Assembly (NCBI RefSeq): GCF_900589395.1
Contig: NZ_UUIS01000001.1
Span: 392,460-456,459 of the forward strand
Reading direction: 5' to 3'
Length of the DNA stretch: 64,000 bases
From: Pseudomonas viridiflava
GTDB taxonomy: Bacteria; Pseudomonadota; Gammaproteobacteria; Pseudomonadales; Pseudomonadaceae
Positions 53,860 through 62,913 of this stretch are shown one piece after another. How positions within the stretch are numbered: position 1 is the first letter of the stretch; every line of letters starts with the position of its first letter. Under the pieces are notes generated by a model. It was not told the origin of the DNA. It saw nothing but the letters and a program-made list of their open reading frames with translations, and searched no databases. The position numbers and the translations under genes were made by a program.

Positions 53860-55009
53860 CGATGGGTTCTCGGGAGGTGGATGGCACGACGGCCGGTGGC
53901 GTCGCAGGCCTTGAGGCCGGGCGAGGGCTGGCCGGTGCCGGCGAAGCCGCAGGGCTGCCCTGCCCGGCTGGATGCGAACCGGTCGATGTGCCGCGTGCAG
54001 GCGTCGAGTGCGACAAGACAGCGCCGCCTGGCGTGGTATTCACCGGAAACACTGGCAGCAAGGCACCTGGCATGGCCGGGAACACCGGGGCGTAGGCGCC
54101 CGGCGCCGGTGCCAGGCTGGTCGGCACCGTGCGTCGCCCCAGCAACTCCTGCGCCTGGCCCGCCTCGGCGGCGCGTTCCTCGGCCGAGCGGCCGTCGGAG
54201 AACACCAGCAACAGGTAGCGGCTGCGGTTCAGGGCCGCGGTCGGTTCGGCGCGGATAACGGCAAACGGCTGGCCGGAGTCATGATTCACCTCCGTGACCG
54301 TCGCCACCGGATAGCCGGCCGGAAAGCGCTGGCCCAGGCCGGAGCTGACCAGCAGGTCGCCTTCCTTGATGTCGGCCGTGTCGGCCACATGGCGCAACTC
54401 CAGGCTTTCGGGGTTGCCGGTGCCGCTGGCGATGGCGCGCAGGCCATTGCGGTTGACCTGCACCGGAATGCTGTGAGTGGTGTCGGTCAGCAACAGTACA
54501 CGGGCGGTGTACGGCATCAACTCGACCACCTGCCCCATCAATCCACGGGCATCGAGCACCGGCTGGCCGAGCATTACACCGTCGCGCTCACCCTTGTTGA
54601 TGATGATGCGATGGGTAAAGGGGTTGGGGTCCATGCCGATCAACTCGGCCACCTCGACCTTCTCGTTGACCAGCGCCGAGGAGTTGAGCAACTCGCGCAG
54701 GCGCACGTTCTGCTCGGTCAGGGCCGCGAGCTTCTGCAGGCGCCCCTGCAACAGCAGGGCTTCGGTCTTGAGTTTCTCGTTCTCGGCCAGCAGCTCGGTA
54801 CGGCTGCCAAACTGCATCGCCACGCCCTGGTACAGGCGCTGCGGCAGATCGACGATCCAGTAGGACTGCATCAGCACCAGCGACATCTGGCTGCGCAGCG
54901 GCTTGAGCAGGGTGAAACGGGCGTCGACCACCATCAAGGCAACCGACAGCACCGCCAGCACAAGCAGGCGTACGCCCAGCGAAGGGCCTTTGGCAAAAAG
55001 CGGTTTAAT
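53852..55009 (-). CDS. mreC: Rod shape-determining protein MreC (ATT start proposed)
   Basis: Bitopic periplasmic scaffold that links MreB to PBP2/RodA. I place the start at an ATT (55009), giving 385 residues, because AGGAG lies 6 nt upstream (55016-55020) and the N-terminal residues that follow (KPLFAKGPSLGVRLL) are the expected cytoplasmic start. No ATG, GTG or TTG occurs in frame between the upstream TGA stop and this codon. The first conventional start is a GTG at 54961, which would cut into the membrane helix. After the helix comes a coiled coil (about 75-110), the beta-rich core (120-290), then a Pro/Ala-rich tail of about 95 residues. Confidence 0.9.
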   Translation of the reverse strand: MKPLFAKGPSLGVRLLVLAVLSVALMVVDARFTLLKPLRSQMSLVLMQSYWIVDLPQRLYQGVAMQFGSRTELLAENEKLKTEALLLQGRLQKLAALTEQNVRLRELLNSSALVNEKVEVAELIGMDPNPFTHRIIINKGERDGVMLGQPVLDARGLMGQVVELMPYTARVLLLTDTTHSIPVQVNRNGLRAIASGTGNPESLELRHVADTADIKEGDLLVSSGLGQRFPAGYPVATVTEVNHDSGQPFAVIRAEPTAALNRSRYLLLVFSDGRSAEERAAEAGQAQELLGRRTVPTSLAPAPGAYAPVFPAMPGALLPVFPVNTTPGGAVLSHSTPARGTSTGSHPAGQGSPAASPAPASPRPASRPATPPAVVPSTSREPIDG

Positions 55010-55183
55010 AGGCGGCTCCTGTCGAACACTGGCTCGACGGATTGAGCCTTGACGGGCTGTTATTCATGCACAAGGGAAATTGCCTGGACGGATTGAAAGG
55101 CGTGTTCAAGGATCAGCCACACGCCTACAGGTAGCACAAGGGCCACCTGCAGACAAAGGACTGCTTGAAGCGCTCCCGACGAA

Positions 55184-56233
<1,050 letters not shown>

Positions 56234-56265
56234 CTAGGGAACGCGTGGGTAAAAAAGTGCGGCAA

Positions 56266-56294
56266 ACTCTAACAACGACAGGGATTTTGGGCAA
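56266..56294 (-). promoter_or_regulatory. Putative mreB promoter
   Basis: Minus strand TTGCCC (56289-56294), a 17-bp spacer and TAGAGT (56266-56271), about 45 bp upstream of the mreB ATG. Confidence 0.55.
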
Positions 56295-56437
56295 GGAGCC
56301 AATATGTTAAATTGGCAGCTTTTCCGAGCAAGACCCTGGACGTTCGCGGCCATCAGACCGACGAAACGCCGTCATGTTCCGCAACCTGCCCCGGATTGCG
56401 GTCCGATGCCCTCAATGCACTCAAATGGAGATACCCC

Positions 56438-56725
56438 ATGGCGCTCGAGCGCAGCGACGTGGAAAAGATCGCTCACCTGGCCCGTCTGGGCCTCAACGAC
56501 GACGATCTGCCACGTACCACCGAAGCACTGAACAGCATTCTCGGGCTGGTCGACCAGATGCAAGCGGTCGACACCGACGGCATCGAGCCCCTGGCTCACC
56601 CCCTGGAAGCGTCCCAGCGCCTGCGCGACGATGTCGTGGCCGAGAGCAATCACCGCGACGAATACCAGGCCATCGCCCCTGCGGTCGAACAAGGCCTGTA
56701 TCTGGTTCCGAAAGTCATCGAGTAA
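56438..56725 (+). CDS. gatC: Aspartyl/glutamyl-tRNA amidotransferase subunit C
   Basis: Small linker subunit that holds GatA and GatB together. From the ATG at 56438 with GGAG 7 nt upstream it is 95 residues ([19 protein letters not shown]), with the family [20 protein letters not shown] (close variant). First of gatC-gatA-gatB; divergent from mreB. Confidence 0.96.
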   Translation: MALERSDVEKIAHLARLGLNDDDLPRTTEALNSILGLVDQMQAVDTDGIEPLAHPLEASQRLRDDVVAESNHRDEYQAIAPAVEQGLYLVPKVIE

Positions 56726-56740
56726 AGGGAAAGCGCCTGC

Positions 56741-58192
56741 ATGCATCAAATGACCCTGGCCGAGATCGCCCGCGGACTCGCCGACAAGAAATTCTCCTCC
56801 GAAGAGCTGACCCGTACCCTGCTGGCGCGTATCGCCGAGCTGGACCCGAAGCTCAACAGCTTCATCACCGTGACCCAGGACCTGGCCATCACCCAGGCCC
56901 AGGCCGCCGATGCCCGCCGCGCCGCCGGTGAGACCGGCGCGCTGCTCGGTGCACCGCTGGCGCACAAGGACCTGTTCTGCACCCAGGGCATCCGCACCAG
57001 TTGCGGTTCGCGCATGCTCGACAACTTCAAGGCGCCCTACGACGCCACTGTGGTTGCGAAACTGGCCGCCGCCGGCACCGTGACCCTGGGCAAGACCAAC
57101 ATGGACGAATTCGCCATGGGCTCGGGCAACGAGTCGAGTTTCTACGGCGCGGTGAACAACCCGTGGAACCTGGAACATGTACCGGGTGGCTCCTCCGGTG
57201 GCTCGGCCGCCGCCGTGGCCGCACGCCTGCTGCCGGTCACAACCGGCACCGACACCGGCGGTTCGATTCGCCAGCCGGCCGCACTGACCAACCTGACCGG
57301 CCTCAAGCCGACCTACGGCCGCGTCTCGCGCTGGGGCATGATTGCCTACGCGTCCAGCCTCGACCAGGGCGGCCCGCTGGCCCGCACCGCCGAAGACTGC
57401 GCCCTGCTGCTGCAAGGCATGGCCGGCTTCGACCCGCAGGACTCCACCAGCATCGACGAGCCGGTGCCGGACTACTCGGCCACGCTCAATGGCTCGTTGC
57501 AGGGCCTGCGCATCGGTCTGCCGAAGGAGTACTTCGGTGCCGGCCTGGACCCGCGCATTGCTCAATTGGTCCAGGACAGCGTCAAGGCCCTGGAAAAGCT
57601 CGGCGCGGTAGTCAAGGAAATCACCCTGCCGAACCTGCAGCATGGCATCCCGGCCTACTACGTCATCGCCCCGGCCGAGGCCTCCTCGAACCTGTCGCGT
57701 TTCGACGGCGTGCGCTTCGGCCATCGCTGCGACCAGCCCAAAGACCTGACCGACCTGTACAAACGCTCGCGCGGTGAAGGCTTCGGTGCCGAGGTCCAGC
57801 GCCGGATCATGGTCGGCGCCTATGCGCTGTCGGCCGGCTACTACGACGCCTACTACCTCAAGGCGCAGAAAATCCGTCGCCTGATCAAGAACGACTTCAT
57901 GACCGCTTTCGCCGAAGTCGACGTGATCCTGGGCCCGACCACGCCAAACCCGGCCTGGAAGATCGGCGCCAAGAGCAGCGACCCGGTCGCCGCCTACCTC
58001 GAGGACGTCTACACCATCACCGCCAACCTCGCCGGCCTGCCCGGCCTGTCGATGCCGGCCGGTTTCGTCGATGGCCTGCCGGTGGGCGTGCAATTGCTCG
58101 CACCTTACTTCCAGGAAGGCCGCCTGCTGAATGTGGCCCACCAGTACCAGTTGGTCACCGACTGGCACACGCGCACGCCTGCCGGCTTCTGA
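56741..58192 (+). CDS. gatA: Aspartyl/glutamyl-tRNA amidotransferase subunit A
   Basis: Amidase subunit that frees ammonia from glutamine. It has 483 residues with the Ser-cisSer-Lys triad: Lys in KDLFCT region (about residue 77), [13 protein letters not shown], and [11 protein letters not shown] (nucleophile Ser). In Pseudomonas, which lacks asparaginyl-tRNA synthetase, the complex makes Asn-tRNA by transamidation. 12 bp upstream of gatB. Confidence 0.97.
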   Translation: MHQMTLAEIARGLADKKFSSEELTRTLLARIAELDPKLNSFITVTQDLAITQAQAADARRAAGETGALLGAPLAHKDLFCTQGIRTSCGSRMLDNFKAPYDATVVAKLAAAGTVTLGKTNMDEFAMGSGNESSFYGAVNNPWNLEHVPGGSSGGSAAAVAARLLPVTTGTDTGGSIRQPAALTNLTGLKPTYGRVSRWGMIAYASSLDQGGPLARTAEDCALLLQGMAGFDPQDSTSIDEPVPDYSATLNGSLQGLRIGLPKEYFGAGLDPRIAQLVQDSVKALEKLGAVVKEITLPNLQHGIPAYYVIAPAEASSNLSRFDGVRFGHRCDQPKDLTDLYKRSRGEGFGAEVQRRIMVGAYALSAGYYDAYYLKAQKIRRLIKNDFMTAFAEVDVILGPTTPNPAWKIGAKSSDPVAAYLEDVYTITANLAGLPGLSMPAGFVDGLPVGVQLLAPYFQEGRLLNVAHQYQLVTDWHTRTPAGF

Positions 58193-58204
58193 GGAGAATC
58201 ACAC

Positions 58205-59650
58205 ATGCAATGGGAAGTCGTCATCGGGCTGGAAATCCATACCCAGCTTTTGACCCAATCGAAGATTTTCTCCGCCAGCGCCACCACGTTCGGTTCCGAG
58301 CCCAATACCCAGGCCAGCCTGGTCGACCTGGGCATGCCCGGCGTGCTGCCGGTGCTGAACAAGGAAGCGGTGCGCATGGCGGTCAAGTTCGGCCTGGCGG
58401 TCGATGCCCAGATCGGTCAGCACAACGTGTTCGCGCGCAAGAACTACTTCTACCCTGACCTGCCCAAGGGCTACCAGATCAGCCAGATGGAGCTGCCGAT
58501 TGTCGGCAAGGGCCACCTGGACATCACCCTGGAAGACGGCACCGTCAAGCGCATCGGCATCACCCGTGCGCACCTGGAAGAAGACGCCGGCAAGAGCCTG
58601 CACGAAGACTTCCAGGGCATGACCGGCATCGACCTCAACCGCGCCGGCACGCCGCTGCTGGAAATCGTCTCCGAACCGGACATGCGCAGCGCCAAGGAAG
58701 CGGTGGCCTACGTCAAGGCCATCCACGCCATGGTCCGCTACCTGGGCATCTGCGACGGCAACATGGCCGAGGGTTCGCTGCGCTGCGACTGCAACGTATC
58801 GATCCGGCCCAAGGGCCAGGTCGAGTTCGGCACGCGCTGCGAGATCAAGAACGTCAACTCGTTCCGCTTCATCGAGAAGGCCATCAACAGCGAGATCCAG
58901 CGCCAGATCGACCTGATCGAAGACGGCGGCAAGGTGGTGCAGCAAACCCGCCTGTACGACCCCAACACCAACGAGACCCGCGCCATGCGCAGCAAGGAGG
59001 AAGCCAACGACTACCGTTACTTCCCCGACCCCGACCTGTTGCCAGTGATCATCGAGGATTCGTTCCTGGAGCAGATCCGCGCCACCCTGCCGGAGCTGCC
59101 GCCGCAAAAGCGCGAGCGCTTCCAGAGCCAGTTCGGCCTGTCGGCCTACGACGCCAGCGTGCTGTCGTCCAGCCGCGAGCAGGCCGACTACTTCGAACAG
59201 GTGGTCAGCATCGGCGGCGACGCCAAGCTGGCGGCCAACTGGGTCATGGTCGAGCTGGGCAGCCTGCTCAACAGGCAGGGCCTGGAAATCGAACAGTCGC
59301 CGGTCAGCGCCGAGCAACTGGGCGGCATGCTCAAGCGCATCCAGGACAACACCATTTCCGGCAAGATCGCCAAGATGGTGTTCGAGGCCATGGCCAATGG
59401 TGAGGGCAGCGCCGACGAGGTGATCGAACAGCGCGGCCTCAAGCAGGTGACCGACAGCGGCGCGATCGAGACCATGCTCGACGAGATGCTGGCGGCCAAT
59501 GCCACCCAGGTCGAACAGTACCGCGCCGCCGACGAGGCCAAGCGCGGCAAGATGTTCGGCTTCTTCGTCGGCCAGGCGATGAAAGTCTCCAAAGGCAAGG
59601 CCAACCCGCAGCAGGTCAACGAACTGCTCAAGGCCAAGCTCGAAGGCTGA
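58205..59650 (+). CDS. gatB: Aspartyl/glutamyl-tRNA amidotransferase subunit B
   Basis: Subunit that activates the misacylated tRNA and adds the amide. It has 481 residues: the kinase domain begins [19 protein letters not shown] and carries [15 protein letters not shown] and EDAGKSLH; the helical and YqeY-like tail (about 330-481) binds tRNA and contains [17 protein letters not shown]. Last gene of the operon. Confidence 0.97.
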   Translation: MQWEVVIGLEIHTQLLTQSKIFSASATTFGSEPNTQASLVDLGMPGVLPVLNKEAVRMAVKFGLAVDAQIGQHNVFARKNYFYPDLPKGYQISQMELPIVGKGHLDITLEDGTVKRIGITRAHLEEDAGKSLHEDFQGMTGIDLNRAGTPLLEIVSEPDMRSAKEAVAYVKAIHAMVRYLGICDGNMAEGSLRCDCNVSIRPKGQVEFGTRCEIKNVNSFRFIEKAINSEIQRQIDLIEDGGKVVQQTRLYDPNTNETRAMRSKEEANDYRYFPDPDLLPVIIEDSFLEQIRATLPELPPQKRERFQSQFGLSAYDASVLSSSREQADYFEQVVSIGGDAKLAANWVMVELGSLLNRQGLEIEQSPVSAEQLGGMLKRIQDNTISGKIAKMVFEAMANGEGSADEVIEQRGLKQVTDSGAIETMLDEMLAANATQVEQYRAADEAKRGKMFGFFVGQAMKVSKGKANPQQVNELLKAKLEG

Positions 59651-59653
59651 TCC

Positions 59654-59683
59654 TTCACCGGCGTGCGCAAGCGCGCCGGTGAA
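59654..59683. terminator. Hairpin between gatB and the RlpA-like gene
   Basis: TTCACCGGCG pairs with CGCCGGTGAA around a 10-nt loop. Strong stem, no T-tract; a possible attenuator between the two genes. Confidence 0.5.
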
Positions 59684-59703
59684 GCCCTACAGGACAAGCA
59701 TTC

Positions 59704-60072
59704 ATGCGCCAACTGCTCACGGCCTGCACCCTGCTCTCTCTACTGGCCGGTTGCTCCAGCCATTCGGTCGACCCGCATGGCTATAACGAAACCGGCAAGG
59801 CGTCCTGGTATGGGGCGCGTCACCATGGCAAACGCACAGCCAGTGGCGAGGCGTTCAACCAGAACGCGCTGACCGCCGCGCACCGTGAACTGCCGTTCGG
59901 CAGCCGGGTCAAGGTCACCAACCTGACCAACCAGCGCAGCGTGGTGGTGCGCATCAACGACCGCGGTCCGAACACACGCGGGCGGCTGATCGACATCTCG
60001 AAAAAGGCCGCCGAACAATTGGGCATGGTGCGCAGCGGCACAGCCACTGTGCGTGTCCAGGGACTGGACTGA
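59704..60072 (+). CDS. Short RlpA-like lipoprotein (double-psi beta-barrel)
   Basis: Lipoprotein of 122 residues with signal peptide and lipobox LAGC (Cys17), then a double-psi beta-barrel domain: GKASWYGARHHGKRTASGE, AAHRELPFGSRVKVTNL, VVVRINDRGP and GRLIDISKKAAEQLGM. The conserved Asp of NDRGP is catalytic in RlpA lytic transglycosylases, so activity on stem-free peptidoglycan is plausible. It lacks the C-terminal SPOR domain of septal RlpA, so septum targeting is not expected. Confidence 0.9.
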   Translation: MRQLLTACTLLSLLAGCSSHSVDPHGYNETGKASWYGARHHGKRTASGEAFNQNALTAAHRELPFGSRVKVTNLTNQRSVVVRINDRGPNTRGRLIDISKKAAEQLGMVRSGTATVRVQGLD

Positions 60073-60125
60073 GGATCACCGTCATCTTTCAACTTTCGAC
60101 CCTGCCACCCCCTGCCCTGCTGCAA

Positions 60126-61178
60126 TTGGCCAGCGGCCTGCTGCTGTTGCTGATCGGTGCCGGCCTGTCGGTCAGGGCCGCGGCACGCCTGGCGGCCTGG
60201 CTGAACGTACGCGCGCTGATCATCGGCCTGACCGTCATGGCGCTGGGCAACAGCGCAGCACAACTGTCGGTCGGCGTTCAGGCGGCGATGTCGGCCAATG
60301 CCGACATCGCCGTGGGCAGCGTGGTCGGCAGCCACATCTTCAACGTACTGGTGACTCTGGGGCTGTGCGCCCTGATCATCCCCCTGCGCGTGCCCTTGCA
60401 AGTGGTGCGCGTGGACATCCCGCTGCTGATCGGTGCCTGCGCCCTGCTGACGGCCCTGGCCCAGGACCACGAAATCGGCAGCCTGGACGGCCTGGCGCTG
60501 CTGGCGGGCCTGGCCCTGTGCCTGGTGCTGATCGTGCGTCAGGCCAGCCAGACGGTTCGTCATGGCCCCGGCAAGGCGGGTTGCACCGCCCACAGCGACA
60601 GCCCGCCACGCATCATGGTCGAACTGCTGAGCCTGGCCGGCGGCCTGTTGTTGCTGATCGGCGGCGGGCACCTGCTGGTGAATGCCACGGTGGTGCTGGC
60701 CATGCACCTGGGCCTGTCGGAGCGCATCATGGGCCTGACGCTGATGGCGGTGGCCACCTCGATGCCGGCGCTGATCACCTCGCTGGTCGCCGCCCTGCGC
60801 GGTGAGCGCGACATGGCCGTGGGCACGGTCATCGGCACCAGCCTGTTCAACCTGCTGGGCGTGCTGGGGCTGACGGCGCTGATTGCGCCGCAGCCGCTGT
60901 CGGTGTCGCCCAACTCGCTGACCTACGACCTGCCGATCATGCTCGGCGTTGCAGTGCTGTGCCTGCCGCTGTTCTACTCGGGCTACCGCATCACCCGGCT
61001 TGAAGGGCTGTTGTTGCTGACGTTGTACGCCGCCTACGGGCTGGACATCATCGGCTTCAGCACCGGCATGCTGCTGGCCGAACGCCTGGAAAGCTGGATA
61101 CTGTACGCCGTGCTGCCCCTGCTGACGGCCCTGGTGATTCTGGGCATGATCCGCACCGGGTGGCGCCATCACCGCTGA
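60126..61178 (+). CDS. CaCA-family membrane protein (sodium/calcium exchanger-like), start uncertain
   Basis: Polytopic membrane protein with two inverted halves, as in YrbG-type exchangers. The two alpha-repeats are recognisable: GNSAAQLSVGVQ ... IAVGSVVGSHIFN (about residues 40-75) and ATSMPALITSLVAAL ... MAVGTVIGTSLFN (about 218-245). The residue expected to be the ion-binding Glu is Gln in the first and Ala in the second, so calcium exchange is doubtful. The first conventional start is a TTG at 60126 without a ribosome site. A GAGG at 60071-60074 upstream suggests initiation nearer 60080 at a non-standard codon. Confidence 0.72.
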   Translation: MASGLLLLLIGAGLSVRAAARLAAWLNVRALIIGLTVMALGNSAAQLSVGVQAAMSANADIAVGSVVGSHIFNVLVTLGLCALIIPLRVPLQVVRVDIPLLIGACALLTALAQDHEIGSLDGLALLAGLALCLVLIVRQASQTVRHGPGKAGCTAHSDSPPRIMVELLSLAGGLLLLIGGGHLLVNATVVLAMHLGLSERIMGLTLMAVATSMPALITSLVAALRGERDMAVGTVIGTSLFNLLGVLGLTALIAPQPLSVSPNSLTYDLPIMLGVAVLCLPLFYSGYRITRLEGLLLLTLYAAYGLDIIGFSTGMLLAERLESWILYAVLPLLTALVILGMIRTGWRHHR

Positions 61179-61210
61179 TTTCACCTTCGACAGCCTGAGG
61201 AAACACCCCC

Positions 61211-61594
61211 ATGACCGATCAGAAAGCCCACGCCGGAGAAACCATTCGCCGCCAAGTGATGGGTGATGCCTATGTCGACCGCGCACGCGCCAATGCCAGC
61301 GCATTCAGCCTGCCGCTACAGGACTTCATCAATGAGCAGGCCTGGGGCAGTGTCTGGGGTCGCGAAGGCCTGGACCTCAAGACCCGCAGCCTGATCACGC
61401 TGTCGACCCTTACCGCGCTCAAGTGCTCGCAGGAACTCAAGGGCCACGTGCGTGGCGCCCTGAACAACGGCTGCACCCCGGAAGAAATCCGCGAGACCTT
61501 CCTGCATTGCGCGGTCTATGCCGGCATGCCGGCGGCCATCGACGCCTTCCGCGCCGCCCAGGACGTGATCGAAGAGTACTTCGTCAAACCGTAG
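61211..61594 (+). CDS. Carboxymuconolactone decarboxylase family protein
   Basis: Protein of 127 residues, single CMD domain (about 35-115), with LITLSTLTALKCSQELKGHV and GCTPEEIRETFLHCAVYAGMP. The size and sequence fit 4-carboxymuconolactone decarboxylase (PcaC) and relatives; the AhpD-type CxxC is absent. No other protocatechuate genes are nearby, so the substrate is unassigned. AGGAAAC precedes the ATG. Confidence 0.85.
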   Translation: MTDQKAHAGETIRRQVMGDAYVDRARANASAFSLPLQDFINEQAWGSVWGREGLDLKTRSLITLSTLTALKCSQELKGHVRGALNNGCTPEEIRETFLHCAVYAGMPAAIDAFRAAQDVIEEYFVKP

Positions 61595-61604
61595 TGCCGA
61601 CGGT

Positions 61605-62546
61605 TCAGATCCAGCCGCCCCATTGCAGCAGGAAGATGCCGATGTTAGTGGTCACCGCCGCCGCCAGTGTCGTCAGTACGATGATGGCCGCCGCCAGCTC
61701 GTAGTTGCCATTGGCACTTCGCGCCATGATGTAGCTGGAGGCGGCGGTGGGGCTGGCGAAATACAGGAACAGGATCCCCAGTTCCGGGCCACGGAAGCCA
61801 CAGGCCCAGGCGGCGGTGGTGCAGATCAGCGGCAACCAGACCATTTTCATCAGGCTGGCGCCCACCGCCATTTGCCCGCTCTTGCGCAAGGAGGCCAGCG
61901 ACAGGGTGCCGCCAATGCAGATCAACGCCAAAGGCAGTGTCATCTGTGCCAGGTAGTTGGCCGAGGTCTCGAACCACATCGGCATGCGCACGCCGTAATA
62001 GGCAAAGGGCGAAGCCACGATCACGCTGATGATCAGCGGGTTGGAAAACACGCTCTTGATCACGCTCCACGGGTCGGATTTGATCACCGGGCTATACACC
62101 GCCAGGATCATGGTCGACAGCGCGTTGTAATACACGATGACCATTGCCGCCAGGATCGCGCCCACCGAAATCCCGTGATCACCGTACATGCTCGCCGCCA
62201 GCGCCAGCCCCACCACGCCGTTGTTGCCCCGAAACGCGCCCTGGACGTAGATGCCGCGGTCGGCAAAAGGAATGCGCCAGATCGCCCAGCCCCATAGCAG
62301 CGCAAAGCTGAGCAAGGTCGCGACGGAGAAGAAAATCAGCAGGTCGGCTTGCAGGGCGGTCTTGAGGTCGGCATGCACGATGCCCATGAACAGCAGGGCC
62401 GGCATGGTGACATTGAAGACCAGCGACGAGGCGGTGACGATGAAGCCGTCGTTGATTGCCCCGATACGCTTGAGAAACACGCCCATGAACAGCATGGCAA
62501 ACACCGGTGCCGTGACATTGAGTGTTTCCAGAAAAATAGCCAGCAT
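61605..62546 (-). CDS. AEC (auxin efflux carrier) family transporter
   Basis: Inner-membrane protein of 313 residues with about ten helices in two five-helix halves. Typical features are PVFAMLFMGVFLKRIGAI at the start, FNVTMPALLFMGI, and GGTLSLASLRKSGQMAVG in the second half. Bacterial AEC members move dicarboxylates such as malate or malonate; the substrate here is unknown. Convergent with the CMD gene (10 bp apart). Confidence 0.88.
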   Translation of the reverse strand: MLAIFLETLNVTAPVFAMLFMGVFLKRIGAINDGFIVTASSLVFNVTMPALLFMGIVHADLKTALQADLLIFFSVATLLSFALLWGWAIWRIPFADRGIYVQGAFRGNNGVVGLALAASMYGDHGISVGAILAAMVIVYYNALSTMILAVYSPVIKSDPWSVIKSVFSNPLIISVIVASPFAYYGVRMPMWFETSANYLAQMTLPLALICIGGTLSLASLRKSGQMAVGASLMKMVWLPLICTTAAWACGFRGPELGILFLYFASPTAASSYIMARSANGNYELAAAIIVLTTLAAAVTTNIGIFLLQWGGWI

Positions 62547-62640
62547 GCCGTGCGATCCTGTCCCGTCGTTAGGCGGCTAATGATAAGCCAGACGGGACAG
62601 GGTTTTACCAGATATTACGCCATGCCCGTACGCGATCAGC

Positions 62641-62657
62641 CTGTGTCACTGACACAG
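62641..62657. promoter_or_regulatory. Perfect 17-bp palindrome upstream of the AEC transporter
   Basis: CTGTGTCACTGACACAG: 8-bp perfect arms around a single central C, 95 bp upstream of the AEC ATG. Dimeric helix-turn-helix regulators bind sites of this shape. Confidence 0.55.
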
Positions 62658-62694
62658 CGCCAAGGCGGCACGCCAAGGCGGAGCGCCAAGGCGG
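62658..62694. repeat. Three tandem repeats of CGCCAAGGCGG, 13-bp period
   Basis: Copies at 62658-62668, 62671-62681 and 62684-62694 are identical; the 2-bp spacers are CA and AG. Each unit is itself nearly palindromic. The array abuts the 17-bp palindrome. Confidence 0.8.
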
Positions 62695-62725
62695 CACGCT
62701 GGCGCACAGCAAACACGGGGCCTGT

Positions 62726-62848
62726 GTAGGAGCGCGCTTGCCGGTATGCCGGACCACCGCGACCGGCTGCGTTAGCAGTCGTAAATTTTCAGCGTTTCGA
62801 AGATCTTGCGAGCGCTTCGCACTCGGTCGCGGGCAAGCGCGCTCCTAC
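62726..62848. repeat. Composite REP element (copy 2, 123 bp)
   Basis: GTAGGAGCGCGCTTGCC at one end and GGCAAGCGCGCTCCTAC at the other, with the same inner part as 42793-42916 in the opposite orientation. It separates fruA from the AEC transporter. Confidence 0.8.
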
Positions 62849-62913
62849 GGTGGGTGAACTCAGTCAGTTGTTTTGTGCATGATGAGAGCGGCAGGGCCGC
62901 AATCCGCTTCAGA

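Larger units (their letters stand above)
62547..62913. other. Intergenic region between the AEC gene and fruA: repeats, no gene
   Basis: A 367-bp gap between two minus-strand genes. It contains a perfect 17-bp palindrome, three tandem 11-bp repeats and the second copy of the composite REP element, described separately. No protein-coding frame of credible composition is seen. Confidence 0.7.

Noticed and set aside
56372..58168. 598-codon open frame opposite gatC and gatA
   Set aside because: Same reasoning: it mirrors two essential, clearly coding genes and shows no recognisable motif.
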